DNA from: Bradyrhizobium cenepequi
GTDB taxonomy: Bacteria > Pseudomonadota > Alphaproteobacteria > Rhizobiales > Xanthobacteraceae
Assembly: GCF_020329485.1 (NCBI RefSeq)
Contig: NZ_JAGKJI010000051.1
Coordinates: 1-48,310, forward strand
Length of the DNA stretch: 48,310 bases
Reading direction: 5' to 3'
Part shown: positions 23,841 to 32,450 of the stretch, one piece after another
Layout of the letters: every line of letters starts with the position of its first letter
Position numbering within the stretch: position 1 is the stretch's first letter
The notes under the pieces: generated by a model
What the model saw: the letters and a program-made list of their open reading frames with translations, nothing else
What the model was told of the DNA's origin: nothing
Databases searched by the model: none
Program-made: the position numbers and the translations under genes

Positions 23841-24683
23841 ATGAAATTCACTGGTACCAAGGATTATGTCGCCACCGATGATCTCAAAGTCGCTGTCAAC
23901 GCCGCCATCGTGCTGGAGCGCCCGCTTCTGGTGAAGGGCGAGCCCGGCACCGGCAAGACGGTGTTGGCAGAAGAAGTCGCCAAGGCGCTCGATGCACCGC
24001 TTCTGACCTGGCACATCAAGTCCACCACCAAGGCGCAGCAGGGCCTCTACGAATATGACGCGGTGTCGCGGCTGCGCGACAGCCAGCTCGGCGATGCGCG
24101 CGTCTCCGACATCAAGAACTACATCAAGCGCGGCAAGCTGTGGGAGGCCTTCACCAACGAGAAGCGCCCGGTGCTGCTGATCGACGAGATCGATAAGGCC
24201 GATATCGAATTCCCCAACGATCTCCTGCTCGAGCTCGATCGCATGGAGTTCTTCGTCTACGAGACCGGCGAGAACATCAAGGCCAGGCTCCGCCCGATCG
24301 TGATGATCACCTCGAACAACGAGAAGGAGCTGCCGGACGCCTTCCTGCGCCGCTGCTTCTTCCACTACATCAAATTCCCCGACGCTGACACGATGGAGAA
24401 GATCGTCGACGTGCATTTCCCCGGCATCAAACGGCGCTTGGTGGAAGAGGCCTTGCGCATCTTCTTCGAGGTGCGGGAAGTGCCGGGATTGAAGAAGAAG
24501 CCTTCGACCTCCGAATTGCTCGACTGGCTGAAGCTGCTCCTGAACGAGGATATCACGCCGGAGATGCTGCGGGAGCGCGATCCGCGCAAGCTGATCCCGC
24601 CGCTGCACGGTGCACTGCTCAAGAACGAACAGGATGTGCACCTGTTCGAGCGGCTGGCCTTCCTGAGCCGCCGCGAAGTCTGA
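23841..24683 (+). CDS. MoxR-family AAA+ ATPase
   Basis: This 280-residue AAA+ protein has Walker A GEPGTGKT (33-40), Walker B LLIDEIDKA with Asp115-Glu116, a sensor-1 segment MITSNNEKELPDAFLRRCF, and an arginine-finger-like region (LRRCFFHYIKFPD). MoxR ATPases act as chaperones that insert metal ions or assemble enzyme complexes, usually with a VWA partner. The VWA partner is divergent here, 227 bp away. In cox-type clusters the pair is normally codirectional, so separate but coordinated promoters are likely. The length and start are normal for the CoxD/MoxR subgroup. Confidence 0.94.
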   Translation: MKFTGTKDYVATDDLKVAVNAAIVLERPLLVKGEPGTGKTVLAEEVAKALDAPLLTWHIKSTTKAQQGLYEYDAVSRLRDSQLGDARVSDIKNYIKRGKLWEAFTNEKRPVLLIDEIDKADIEFPNDLLLELDRMEFFVYETGENIKARLRPIVMITSNNEKELPDAFLRRCFFHYIKFPDADTMEKIVDVHFPGIKRRLVEEALRIFFEVREVPGLKKKPSTSELLDWLKLLLNEDITPEMLRERDPRKLIPPLHGALLKNEQDVHLFERLAFLSRREV

Positions 24684-24759
24684 TTCGACGATTTGCGAGG
24701 CGCCGGAGATTCCGGCGCTTCGTGCGCACGACCAACGAAACAATAAAAGAGCTGGGAAG

Positions 24760-26262
24760 ATGAACGTCCAAACGCAGATACGCACCGCCGAGCCCGTTAC
24801 GTCGGAGCATTTTGACGTCCTGATCGTGGGCGCCGGCATTTCCGGCGTCGGCGCCGCCTATCACCTGACCACGCAATGCCCGGGAACCAGCTTCGTCGTG
24901 CTGGAGACGCAGAAGACGTTTGGCGGCACCTGGAGCACGCACCGCTATCCTGGCATCCGCTCCGATAGCGACCTGCACACCTTCGGCTATCGCTTCAAGC
25001 CGTGGACCAGCGCGCCGATCGCAACCGCGGCGGAGATCCTGAAATATATGGGCGAAGTGGTCGAGGAGAACGACCTCGCGCGCCACATCCGCTATCGCCA
25101 CACCATCACTTCAGCGAAGTGGTCGAGCGAGGCCAACCTCTGGACCATCGACGCCACGCGCACCGATACCGGCGAATACTTCCGCTTCACCACCAACTTC
25201 TTCTGGATGTGCCAGGGCTACTATCGCCATGCCGAGGGCTATACGCCCGAGTGGAAGGACATGGCCAAGTTCAAGGGCCCGATCGTGCATCCGCAGAAGT
25301 GGCCCGAGGACCTCGACTACAATGGCAAGCGCGTCATCGTGATCGGCTCCGGCGCCACCGCCGCGACGCTGATCCCCGCGATGGCCAAGGACGCTGGCCA
25401 TGTGACCATGCTGCAGCGCTCGCCGACCTATTTCCGCACCGGCCGCAACGCGATCGAAATCGCGGAGCAGCTGCGGCAGTTGCAGATCGACGAGACATGG
25501 ATTCACGAGATCACGCGTCGCAAGATCCTGTTCGACCAGGACGCTTTCACCCGCAAGACCTTCGAGAAGCCTGAAGAGGCCAAGAAGGATTTGTTGTCGG
25601 CGGTCGAAGCCTATCTCGGCAAGGACTATGACATCGCCACCCACTTCACGCCGCGCTACCGCCCGTGGCGCCAGCGCATCGCCTTCATTCCGGACGGCGA
25701 CCTGTTCCGGGGCATCAAGGACGGCAAAGCTTCCGTCGTGACCGACGAGATCGAACGCTTCACCGAGAAGGGCATCCTGCTGAAGTCCGGCAAGGAGTTG
25801 GAGGCCGACATCATCGTCACCGCCACCGGCTTCAATCTGTGCGCCACCGGCGACATCGAGTTCGAGGTTGACGGCAAGCCGCTCGATTTCGCCGATACCC
25901 TGACCTATCGCGGCATGATGTTCACCGGCGTGCCCAATCTCGTCTGGGTGTTCGGCTATTTCCGGGCGAGCTGGACATTGCGCGTCGATCTCGTCGCCGA
26001 TTTCGTCTGCCGCCTGCTCACGCACATGAAGCAGACCGGTGCGAAGAAGGTTACCCCCGCGTTGCGCGCCGAAGACCACAACATGCCGATCCTGCCGTGG
26101 ATCGACGAGGAAAACTTCAATCCCGGCTATATGCTGCGCGGCATGCACCTGTTGCCGAAGCGCGGCGACAAGCCGGAATGGCAGCACAACCAGGACTACT
26201 GGGCCGAGAAGGACGAGTTTCCGACCATTGATTTAACGGATAAGGCGTTCGTGTACGGGTGA
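24760..26262 (+). CDS. Flavin-containing monooxygenase, EthA-like Baeyer-Villiger type
   Basis: This 500-residue FAD/NADPH enzyme inserts oxygen next to carbonyls or oxidises heteroatoms. The two Rossmann motifs are GAGISG (24-29, FAD) and GSGATA (196-201, NADPH). The Baeyer-Villiger fingerprint FxGxxxHxxxWP is present as FKGPIVHPQKWP (171-182). The surrounding segments (RYPGIRSDSDLHTFGYRF, HVTMLQRSPTYF) closely follow mycobacterial EthA, a BVMO of about 490 residues. Substrate (ketones, thioamides or sulfides) cannot be settled. It is codirectional with the MoxR gene, 76 bp away, but probably has its own promoter. Confidence 0.94.
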   Translation: MNVQTQIRTAEPVTSEHFDVLIVGAGISGVGAAYHLTTQCPGTSFVVLETQKTFGGTWSTHRYPGIRSDSDLHTFGYRFKPWTSAPIATAAEILKYMGEVVEENDLARHIRYRHTITSAKWSSEANLWTIDATRTDTGEYFRFTTNFFWMCQGYYRHAEGYTPEWKDMAKFKGPIVHPQKWPEDLDYNGKRVIVIGSGATAATLIPAMAKDAGHVTMLQRSPTYFRTGRNAIEIAEQLRQLQIDETWIHEITRRKILFDQDAFTRKTFEKPEEAKKDLLSAVEAYLGKDYDIATHFTPRYRPWRQRIAFIPDGDLFRGIKDGKASVVTDEIERFTEKGILLKSGKELEADIIVTATGFNLCATGDIEFEVDGKPLDFADTLTYRGMMFTGVPNLVWVFGYFRASWTLRVDLVADFVCRLLTHMKQTGAKKVTPALRAEDHNMPILPWIDEENFNPGYMLRGMHLLPKRGDKPEWQHNQDYWAEKDEFPTIDLTDKAFVYG

Positions 26263-26272
26263 AGTGCCCGCC

Positions 26273-26394
26273 CCTCATGGTGAGGAGGCGCGCAAGCACC
26301 GTCTCCGGACGATGCTTCGCATCGCCAGGAGAACCATGAGGCCCCGCCGGTGGCCTCATCCTTCGAGACGCGCTTCGCGCTCCTCAGGATGAGG
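26273..26394. repeat. Two adjacent palindromic repeats (CCTCATGGT and CCTCATCCT types)
   Basis: The first unit has arms CCTCATGGT (26273-26281) and ACCATGAGG (26333-26341). The second has arms CCTCATCCT (26354-26362) and AGGATGAGG (26386-26394) around a GACGCGCTTCGCGC core. Both end-sequences recur in the element at 28717. They fill the convergent gap between the monooxygenase and the GMC oxidoreductase. Confidence 0.68.
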
Positions 26395-26444
26395 GGAAAC
26401 AGCGGCGCGCTCCATACAGGAGAGACCGCGCTCGCAGCCGAGTA

Positions 26445-28082
26445 TCACGCGTACTCCGCCAGCGCCACAGTGGACATCGCCTGCTTGCCGCGGATCATGT
26501 CGGAGGCCTTGTCGGCGATCATCATCGTCGAGGCGTTGAGGTTGGCCGAGATCATGCGCGGCATGATGGAGGCGTCGACCACGCGCAGGCCCTGCAATCC
26601 ATGGACGCGGAGCTGGTCGTCGACCACGGCCCATTTGGCATCGACCGGGCCCATCCGGCAGGTGCAGCCCGGATGGAACGTGGTGGTGCCACGCTCGGTT
26701 GCCGCCGCCAGAAATTCATCGTCGGTCTGCACGTTGGGTCCCGGAAAATCCTCGTAGTCGTAATAGGGCGCAAGCGGCGCCGACAGCCGGCGCGCCAGCT
26801 TCATGCCGGCGACGACAACGCGGCGGTCGAGCTCTTCGACGAGATAGTTGGTCTGGATGATCGGCGGTGCGAACGGATCCGACGAGCGGATGCGGACATA
26901 GCCGCGGCTCTCGGGGCGCTGCTGCCAGGAGGCGACGGTCATGCCGGGCTCGTCCTCGAGCTGGCCCTGCACGCCTTCCTTGTAGCTCGCGGGCGTGAAG
27001 GTGAGCTGGAGGTCCGAGCTCTCCGTGGTCTCGCCCGAATGCCAGAAGCAATAGACCATGGTCGGCGACAGCGACAGCAAGCCGCGCCGCGTCGTCGCCC
27101 ATTTCAACGCCTCGACCCACAGGCTTAAGCCCCGCCTGAGCTCGTTGATGGTCTTGATGTTCTTGACGCGCGCGACCGAGCGCGGCGCGTAATGGTCCTG
27201 CAATCCCTCGCCGACGCCGGGCAACGCATGACGCACCTCGATGCCGTGCGACTGCAACAGTTCCGGCGAGCCGACGCCGGACAATTGCAGGATCTGCGGC
27301 GAGTTGTAGGCGCCGCCGGAGAGGATCACCTCCTTGTTGGCGCGCACCTCGACCGGCTCGCCGCCCCGTCCTCCCTTGAGATAGCGCACGCCGACCGCGC
27401 GCTTGCCTTCGAAGATGATGTTGGTGACATGCGCATGCGTGTGCACGTGGACGTTTGGCCGTTTCCGCGCCGGATGCAGGAACGCCTTCGCCGCGCTCAT
27501 GCGCAGGCCATTCTGGATCGTGCGCTGGCAGTAGGACACGCCTTCCTGGATCGCACCGTTGTAGTCGGGGTTGCGCGGAATACCGAGGCTGACGGCGCCC
27601 TCCATGAAGGCCTCGCAGAGCGGGTCGTTCCAGTCCATGGTGGTGACGGTCAGGCTGCCGTCGCGGCCGCGATAGGTGTCGTCACACTCGCCGACGCGGC
27701 ATTCCATCCGCTTGAAGTAGGGCAGCACGTCCGGATAGCCCCAGCCGCGATTGCCGAGCTGCGCCCAGGTGTCGAAATCCTGGCGCTGGCCGCGGTTGTA
27801 GATGTGGCCGTTGATTGACGACGAGCCGCCAAGCGTCTTGCCGCGCGGCGCGTAGATGCTGCGGCCGCCGGTCCACGGGCCCGGCTCCTGCTGGTAGGCC
27901 CAGTTGACGCTCTTCATGTGGAACGTCTTGATGAAGCCGGCCGGCAGATGGATGTAGGGGTGCCAGTCCTTCGGGCCTGCCTCGAGCACGCACACCGTGG
28001 TGCCGGCATCCTCGCTCAAGCGGTTGGTGAGAACGCTACCGGCGGAGCCCGCGCCGATGATTACATAATCGAACGTTTCCAT
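26445..28082 (-). CDS. GMC-family FAD oxidoreductase (choline dehydrogenase-like)
   Basis: This 545-residue enzyme is a glucose-methanol-choline oxidoreductase that oxidises alcohols with FAD. It has the N-terminal ADP-binding motif GAGSAG (10-15). GMC signature 1 is GKTLGGSSSINGHIYNRG and signature 2 is GGAYNSPQILQLSGVG. The active-site pair is His470 (FHPGCTCRMG) and Asn516 (NLNASTMMI), as in choline oxidase-type members. The length is normal. The substrate is an alcohol of unknown identity. It lies 27 bp after the GNAT acetyltransferase gene on the same strand, so the two form an operon with the acetyltransferase first. Confidence 0.93.
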   Translation of the reverse strand: METFDYVIIGAGSAGSVLTNRLSEDAGTTVCVLEAGPKDWHPYIHLPAGFIKTFHMKSVNWAYQQEPGPWTGGRSIYAPRGKTLGGSSSINGHIYNRGQRQDFDTWAQLGNRGWGYPDVLPYFKRMECRVGECDDTYRGRDGSLTVTTMDWNDPLCEAFMEGAVSLGIPRNPDYNGAIQEGVSYCQRTIQNGLRMSAAKAFLHPARKRPNVHVHTHAHVTNIIFEGKRAVGVRYLKGGRGGEPVEVRANKEVILSGGAYNSPQILQLSGVGSPELLQSHGIEVRHALPGVGEGLQDHYAPRSVARVKNIKTINELRRGLSLWVEALKWATTRRGLLSLSPTMVYCFWHSGETTESSDLQLTFTPASYKEGVQGQLEDEPGMTVASWQQRPESRGYVRIRSSDPFAPPIIQTNYLVEELDRRVVVAGMKLARRLSAPLAPYYDYEDFPGPNVQTDDEFLAAATERGTTTFHPGCTCRMGPVDAKWAVVDDQLRVHGLQGLRVVDASIMPRMISANLNASTMMIADKASDMIRGKQAMSTVALAEYA

Positions 28083-28109
28083 CGTCTCGTTTCTGGCGCG
28101 GCAGAGCGG

Positions 28110-28703
28110 CTACCGCGGCTTTTCGTTGAGTTGATAGTTGAGGTGCGCCTTCACGGTCGGCCATTCGCTGGCGATAATGCTGTAGACGACGGTATCACGC
28201 AACGTGCCGTTTGGTGCGATCTGGTGGCTACGCAGGACGCCGTCCAGCTTGGCACCGAGCCGTTCGATGCCGCGGCGGCTCTGGTGGTTGAAGAAATGCG
28301 TGCGGAACTCTACCGCAATGCAATCGAGCGTCTCAAAGGCGTGCGTCAGTAACAACAATTTGCACTGCGTATTGACCGCGCTGCGCTGCACACACTTCGC
28401 GTACCAGGTCGAGCCGATCTCGACGCGGCGGTTGGGCGCATCGACATTCATGTAGGTCGTCATGCCCGCGATGGCGCCGCCGGCATCGAACACCGTGAAC
28501 GGCAGCATCGATCCCGTCGCCTGCAGGCCAAGCCTGCGGTCGATCTCTTTGCGCATGTCCTCGGGACGCGGAATGAACGTGTACCAGAGCTTCCAGAGCT
28601 CGCCGTCCTTCACGGCCTCAATGAGCCCATCGGCGTGATCCTGCGACAGCGGCTCCAGCCGTGCATGCGCGCCGCCAAGGGTGATGGGTTCAAGCCAGGG
28701 CAT
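28110..28703 (-). CDS. GNAT-family N-acetyltransferase (RimJ/RimL-like)
   Basis: This 197-residue protein has the RimJ/RimL-like layout: LEPLSQDHADGLIEAVKDGE, then TVFDAGGAIAGMTTYMNVD, then RRVEIGSTWYAKCVQRSAV and CKLLLLTHAFETLDCIAVEF. The acetyl-CoA loop normally reads Q/RxxGxG/A. Here it is QRSAVNTQCK, a weaker version. The ATG at 28703 follows GAGGAGAG. It is first in a two-gene unit with the GMC oxidoreductase. It probably acetylates an amine on a small molecule or protein; no substrate can be assigned. Confidence 0.9.
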   Translation of the reverse strand: MPWLEPITLGGAHARLEPLSQDHADGLIEAVKDGELWKLWYTFIPRPEDMRKEIDRRLGLQATGSMLPFTVFDAGGAIAGMTTYMNVDAPNRRVEIGSTWYAKCVQRSAVNTQCKLLLLTHAFETLDCIAVEFRTHFFNHQSRRGIERLGAKLDGVLRSHQIAPNGTLRDTVVYSIIASEWPTVKAHLNYQLNEKPR

Positions 28704-28716
28704 TTCGATCGTCTCT

Positions 28717-28820
28717 CCTCATCCCGAGGAGGCCGCGCAGCTGCCGTCTCGAGGGATGGCCGCGGGCGATGGCCTCATGGTTCGAGACGCGCCGCTGATG
28801 CGGCGCTCCTCACCATGAGG
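28717..28820. repeat. Palindromic intergenic repeat (CCTCATGGT type)
   Basis: CCTCATGGT (28773-28781) pairs with ACCATGAGG (28812-28820), and a second half starts CCTCATCCCGAGG at 28717. The terminal sequences match the element at 26273 and mark one family. It fills the gap between the acetyltransferase and lactonase genes. Confidence 0.65.
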
Positions 28821-28839
28821 GTCTAGCATTGCACAGCCA

Positions 28840-29766
28840 TCACCTGTTCAAAAAATTCAGCGGCAACCCAGGCCGCGACCAATCCATGGCGATCAGTTCG
28901 CCCTTGCCCGACAGCGTGATGTAGGCGGTCTTCAGCTCGGGTCCGCCAAACGCGATGTTGGTGGTGACGCGGTCGCCGGTCGGAACCTGCTCGACGAGGG
29001 TACCATCGGGTGCGATCACGGAGATGCAGCCCGAGACCAGGGTCGCCACGCAGACATTGCCGCTCGCCTCCACCGCGAGCGAGTCGAACATCTGGTAGCC
29101 GCCAAGCCCTGCGATCGGTTTGCCGCGCTCGCCGCGATAGATCACCTCGCGCGGCTTCACCGTGCCCGGCTCGGAGAGTTCGTAGGCCCAGAGCCGCGCG
29201 GTCGGCGTCTCCGCGATGTAGACCGTCTTCTCGTCCGGCGACAGGCCGATGCCGTTGGCCGGCAGCAGGCCGTGCACGCCTTCGACGATCTCCTTCATGC
29301 CGGGTTTGATGTAATAGAACGCGCCGACATCCATCTCGCGGGCACGGCGCTTGCCGAGATCGGAGAACCAGAGCCCGCCCTGCCTGTCGAAGACAAGGTC
29401 GTTCGGTCCCCTTAAGGCATGCTCGCCGCATTTGTCGACGACGGTCTCGACCTTGCCCGACTGCAAGTCGACGCGCTGGATCGAGCCGCCGAGATAGTCC
29501 TCCGGCTGCGGCCCCGGCATGATCGTGCTGCGCGTCGGAATCCAGCTAAAGCCGCCATTGTTGCAGATGTACATCTTGCCGTCGGGACCGAGCGCCGCGC
29601 CGTTGGGACCGCCGGGAATCTGCGCCACCACTTCCTTGCGCCCGTCCGGATAGACCCGCGTCAACCGCTTCCCACGGATTTCGACCAGCACCACCGATCC
29701 GTCCGGCATCACCACCGGACCTTCCGGAAATTCAAGATCGGTGGCGAGAACGCGGATATTGGCCAT
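28840..29766 (-). CDS. SMP-30/gluconolactonase-family lactonase
   Basis: This 308-residue protein is a six-bladed beta-propeller lactonase of the SMP-30/LRE family. Metal ligands are recognisable: Glu15 (EFPEGPVV), Asn in GPNDLVFDRQGGLWFSD, and Asp in GLSPDEKTVYIAET. Such enzymes hydrolyse sugar lactones and some organophosphates. No signal peptide is visible. The start is MANIRVLATDLEFPEGP at 29766, after GGGAGGATTTC. A longer frame would add 18 non-conserved residues. It stands alone between repeat elements; a link to the nearby enolase-family enzyme (sugar acid catabolism) is possible but not shown by position. Confidence 0.93.
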   Translation of the reverse strand: MANIRVLATDLEFPEGPVVMPDGSVVLVEIRGKRLTRVYPDGRKEVVAQIPGGPNGAALGPDGKMYICNNGGFSWIPTRSTIMPGPQPEDYLGGSIQRVDLQSGKVETVVDKCGEHALRGPNDLVFDRQGGLWFSDLGKRRAREMDVGAFYYIKPGMKEIVEGVHGLLPANGIGLSPDEKTVYIAETPTARLWAYELSEPGTVKPREVIYRGERGKPIAGLGGYQMFDSLAVEASGNVCVATLVSGCISVIAPDGTLVEQVPTGDRVTTNIAFGGPELKTAYITLSGKGELIAMDWSRPGLPLNFLNR

Positions 29767-29900
29767 GAAATCCTCCCGGCTGCTTATGGCTGCAAGGGGA
29801 TTTTCAACCGCCCCACGCAACGTGTTGTTGGCGTGACGTTATGACAAAGACACCGTTGCTTGCCAAGCAAGGGTGAAGCAAGGCAGCTTTGCGAGCTGCC

Positions 29901-29989
29901 GTAGGATGGGTAGAGCGAAGCGAAACCCATCATCTCGCCTCGTCTGACCCGGCGCATTGATGGGTTTCGCTTCGCTCTACCCATCCTAC
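29901..29989. repeat. Perfect 32-bp inverted repeat (GTAGGATGGGTAGAGCGAAG type)
   Basis: The left arm (29901-29932) begins GTAGGATGGGTAGAGCGAAG and is the exact reverse complement of the right arm (29958-29989), with a 25-nt loop. The transcript would fold into an unusually long hairpin. The same terminal sequence (TAGGATGGGT/ACCCATCCTA) occurs at 47589-47675. It lies just beyond the stop of the AraC-type gene. Confidence 0.85.
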
Positions 29990-29997
29990 ACGCTACC

Positions 29998-30840
29998 CTA
30001 CTCCTTCACGGGCACCCAGATCTCGAGGCCGCCATTGCCGGTGGCCGGATCGAACTTCTCGTCGTAGCGCTCGAAGTTCGGCGCATCCGCGGCCTTCATG
30101 CCGGATGCCGGCAGCCAGTGATTCCAGATCGTGTTCACGGTCCGCCGGATCGTGGAAATGTGCTCGCCATGAGTGAAGACCGCATATTTCTGCTCGGGAA
30201 TTCGCACCCGGCTGAACTCGCGCGGCAGGTCCGAGAAGTCGGAGACCTCGACGCCGGCGATGTAATCGAAATTGCCGGCGTCATCGCCATTGCAGCAGAC
30301 ACCATAGGCCACGTTGCCGATGCGGCCGGGAATATGATCGACCGTTTGGTGAAAGCGTTGCCACTGGCTCGGAATGCCGGCACCGCCGCCGCAATCCCCG
30401 TGATTGTAGCGCTCTCCGACGCCGGCGACGAGGAACGCCTTGCCGGTCGCAATACGCGGCGGATTGAGATGATCGAGCGCGGTTGAATCCATCATGATCG
30501 GCTCCTGTAGCTTCAGCTTGCTGAGGCACGTCGTGGCGCGAACCGTTTCGGGCGTGACGCCGAAATGGTCGCGGAACGCGCGGGTGAACGCTTCGTGGGA
30601 GCCGTAGTCCGCATCCAGCGCCAGGCTGAGAATATCAGGTGCGCCGCTCGCGAGCGCGCGAGCCGCCTCGCTGAGACGGCGGGCGCGCACGTAACGCATT
30701 ACCGAGAATCCTGTGGCCGCCGCAAACGCGCGCACCAGGTGGAAGCGCGAGATACCGGCGATGCCGGCGATCTCGTCGAGCGTCAGCGGCTGACCGAGAT
30801 GGCTCTCGATGTACCAGAGCGACTTCTGGGCTGGGTTCAT
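29998..30840 (-). CDS. AraC-type transcriptional regulator with GyrI-like effector domain
   Basis: This 280-residue regulator has an N-terminal AraC HTH pair (about residues 8-105; ISRFHLVRAFAAATGFSVMR, then YGSHEAFTRAFRDHFGVTP). A C-terminal GyrI-like/Rob-type effector domain follows (about 125-280; NHGDCGGGAGIPSQW and IPEQKYAVFTHGEHI). Members respond to amphipathic drugs or small metabolites. The start is MNPAQKSLWYIESHLGQ at 30840. The longer frame adds nine non-conserved residues. It is divergent from the solute-binding protein gene at 31084, with 243 bp between, and may control that operon. No operator is obvious. Confidence 0.92.
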   Translation of the reverse strand: MNPAQKSLWYIESHLGQPLTLDEIAGIAGISRFHLVRAFAAATGFSVMRYVRARRLSEAARALASGAPDILSLALDADYGSHEAFTRAFRDHFGVTPETVRATTCLSKLKLQEPIMMDSTALDHLNPPRIATGKAFLVAGVGERYNHGDCGGGAGIPSQWQRFHQTVDHIPGRIGNVAYGVCCNGDDAGNFDYIAGVEVSDFSDLPREFSRVRIPEQKYAVFTHGEHISTIRRTVNTIWNHWLPASGMKAADAPNFERYDEKFDPATGNGGLEIWVPVKE

Positions 30841-31083
30841 GACTGTCGGCCTTCCTTCGAAGCGCATCCATCATGCGCGATCGCACCCTGCACCGTTTGA
30901 CAGTCCTTGCTGTCCCGTGAGCGACCGGAGCGTTGTTCCATCCCGCGGAAATTACAACCCAGCCCTTCGCTGGCAAGACCAAGCCAATCGTGCATACTCG
31001 CTGACGCATCGATCCGACGGCTCATCTCAAGCTGCCCATAATCAAGACTGCAGAGCCGCGGCGAACTGTCAGGGAGGACAATG

Positions 31084-32319
31084 ATGCATGACCGGCTCTT
31101 GAACTATAACTATGCCCAATCCACGCTGCTCGCTGGACTTCTCGCCGTCGCGCTCGCCGGAACAGCCAGCGCACAAAAGAAATACGACCCCGGTGCAACC
31201 GACACCGAGGTCAAGATCGGCAACATCATGCCCTACTCGGGCCCGGCGTCGGCTTATGCCACCATCGGCAAGACCGAAGCGGCCTATTTCAACAAGCTCA
31301 ACGCCGAAGGCGGCATCAACGGCCGCAAGGTCAACTTCATCAGCTATGACGACGCCTATAGCCCGCCGAAGACAGTCGAGCAGGCACGCAAGCTGGTCGA
31401 GAACGACGAGGTGCTGCTGATCTTCAACCCGCTGGGCACGCCGGGCAACACCGCGATCCAGAAATACATGAACTCGAAGAAGGTGCCGCAGCTCTTCGTC
31501 TCCACCGGCGCCGCCAAGTGGAACGACCCAAAGAATTCCCCGTGGACCATGGGCTGGCAGCCCAGCTATCAGGTCGAAGCGCGGATCTACGGCAAGTACA
31601 TCCTGCAGAACTATCCCGGCAAGACCATCGGCGTCCTCTACCAGAACGACGATTTCGGAAAGGACTATGTGATCGGCCTGCGCGAAGGCCTTGGCGATCA
31701 GGCAGGCAAACTGATCACCGTGGAGGCCTCCTACGAGACCAGTTCACCCACGGTGGATTCACAGGTGGTGCAGATCAAGGGCGCCAATCCCGACATCTTC
31801 GTCAATATCGCCACCCCGAAATTCGCGGCGCAGGCGATCAAGAAGATCGCCGAGCTGGACTGGCACCCGGTGCAGTTCCTGACCAACGTATCCGGCTCGA
31901 TCGGCGGCGTCATCAAGCCTGCCGGTTACGAGGCCAGCCAGGGCATACTGTCGACCGCCTATTTGAAGGATCCCAAGGACGCCGAATGGAAGAACGATCC
32001 CGCGATGAACGAGTGGCGCGCGTTCATGGCCAAGTGGTATCCCGAAGGCGATCTCGACGATGCCGCGACCGTGTTCGGCTATGGCGTCGCCAAGGGGCTC
32101 GAACAAGTGCTGCGCCAATGCGGCGACAACCTCACCCGCGAGAATATCATGAAGCAGGCGGCCAATCTCGATTTCCAGATCGGCATCTACCTGCCGGGCA
32201 CCCGCATCAAGACCGGCCCGAACGACTATGCGCCGATCGAGCAGCTCCAGATGATGCGCTTCAAGGGCGAGAGCTGGGAACGGTTCGGCCCCGTCATGAG
32301 TGGCGAGAAGAGCTCTTAA
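31084..32319 (+). CDS. Periplasmic branched-chain amino acid-type substrate-binding protein
   Basis: This 411-residue protein has a signal peptide (LLAGLLAVALAGTASA, cut before QKK) and a type-1 periplasmic binding fold. Family segments are IKIGNIMPYSGPASAYATI-like, AEGGINGRKVNFISYDDAYS, TVEQARKLVENDEVLLIFNP and VLYQNDDFGKDYVIGLRE. This is the livK/HmgA-like group common in Bradyrhizobium, binding amino acids or aromatic and organic acids. ATG at 31084 is six bases after GGGAGG. ATG at 31081 is too close. No permease or ATPase is adjacent. The enolase-superfamily gene follows 131 bp downstream, so the ligand may be a hydroxy acid. Confidence 0.92.
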   Translation: MHDRLLNYNYAQSTLLAGLLAVALAGTASAQKKYDPGATDTEVKIGNIMPYSGPASAYATIGKTEAAYFNKLNAEGGINGRKVNFISYDDAYSPPKTVEQARKLVENDEVLLIFNPLGTPGNTAIQKYMNSKKVPQLFVSTGAAKWNDPKNSPWTMGWQPSYQVEARIYGKYILQNYPGKTIGVLYQNDDFGKDYVIGLREGLGDQAGKLITVEASYETSSPTVDSQVVQIKGANPDIFVNIATPKFAAQAIKKIAELDWHPVQFLTNVSGSIGGVIKPAGYEASQGILSTAYLKDPKDAEWKNDPAMNEWRAFMAKWYPEGDLDDAATVFGYGVAKGLEQVLRQCGDNLTRENIMKQAANLDFQIGIYLPGTRIKTGPNDYAPIEQLQMMRFKGESWERFGPVMSGEKSS

Positions 32320-32321
32320 AA

Positions 32322-32386
32322 CTAGAGCGTTTTCGAGCGAAGTGGACACCGGTTCGCGTGAAGAAAACGCGTCACAACAAGAATCC
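32322..32386. repeat. Dispersed repeat (CTAGAGCGTTTTCGAGCGAAG type)
   Basis: This 65-bp segment starts CTAGAGCGTTTTCGAGCG and contains ACCGGTTCGCGTGAAG and AAAACGCG. CGTTTTC and GAAAACG form the inverted ends. It is a recurrent intergenic sequence in Bradyrhizobium and relatives (recalled, not searched). It lies between the binding-protein stop and the hairpin before the enolase gene. Confidence 0.6.
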
Positions 32387-32403
32387 AGCATCGCTTCAAA
32401 TCG

Positions 32404-32429
32404 GCGTATCCCGCTCCCGCGGGATACGC
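32404..32429 (+). promoter_or_regulatory. Perfect 11-bp hairpin before the enolase-superfamily gene
   Basis: GCGTATCCCGC (32404-32414) pairs with GCGGGATACGC (32419-32429) around a 4-nt loop TCCC. No T-run follows, so it is not a clear terminator. It lies 11 bp before the GGAGAA ribosome binding site (32440-32445), where it could stabilise or process the mRNA between the abundant binding protein and the enzyme. Confidence 0.55.
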
Positions 32430-32450
32430 ATTCCGCCCTGGAGAAACCCC

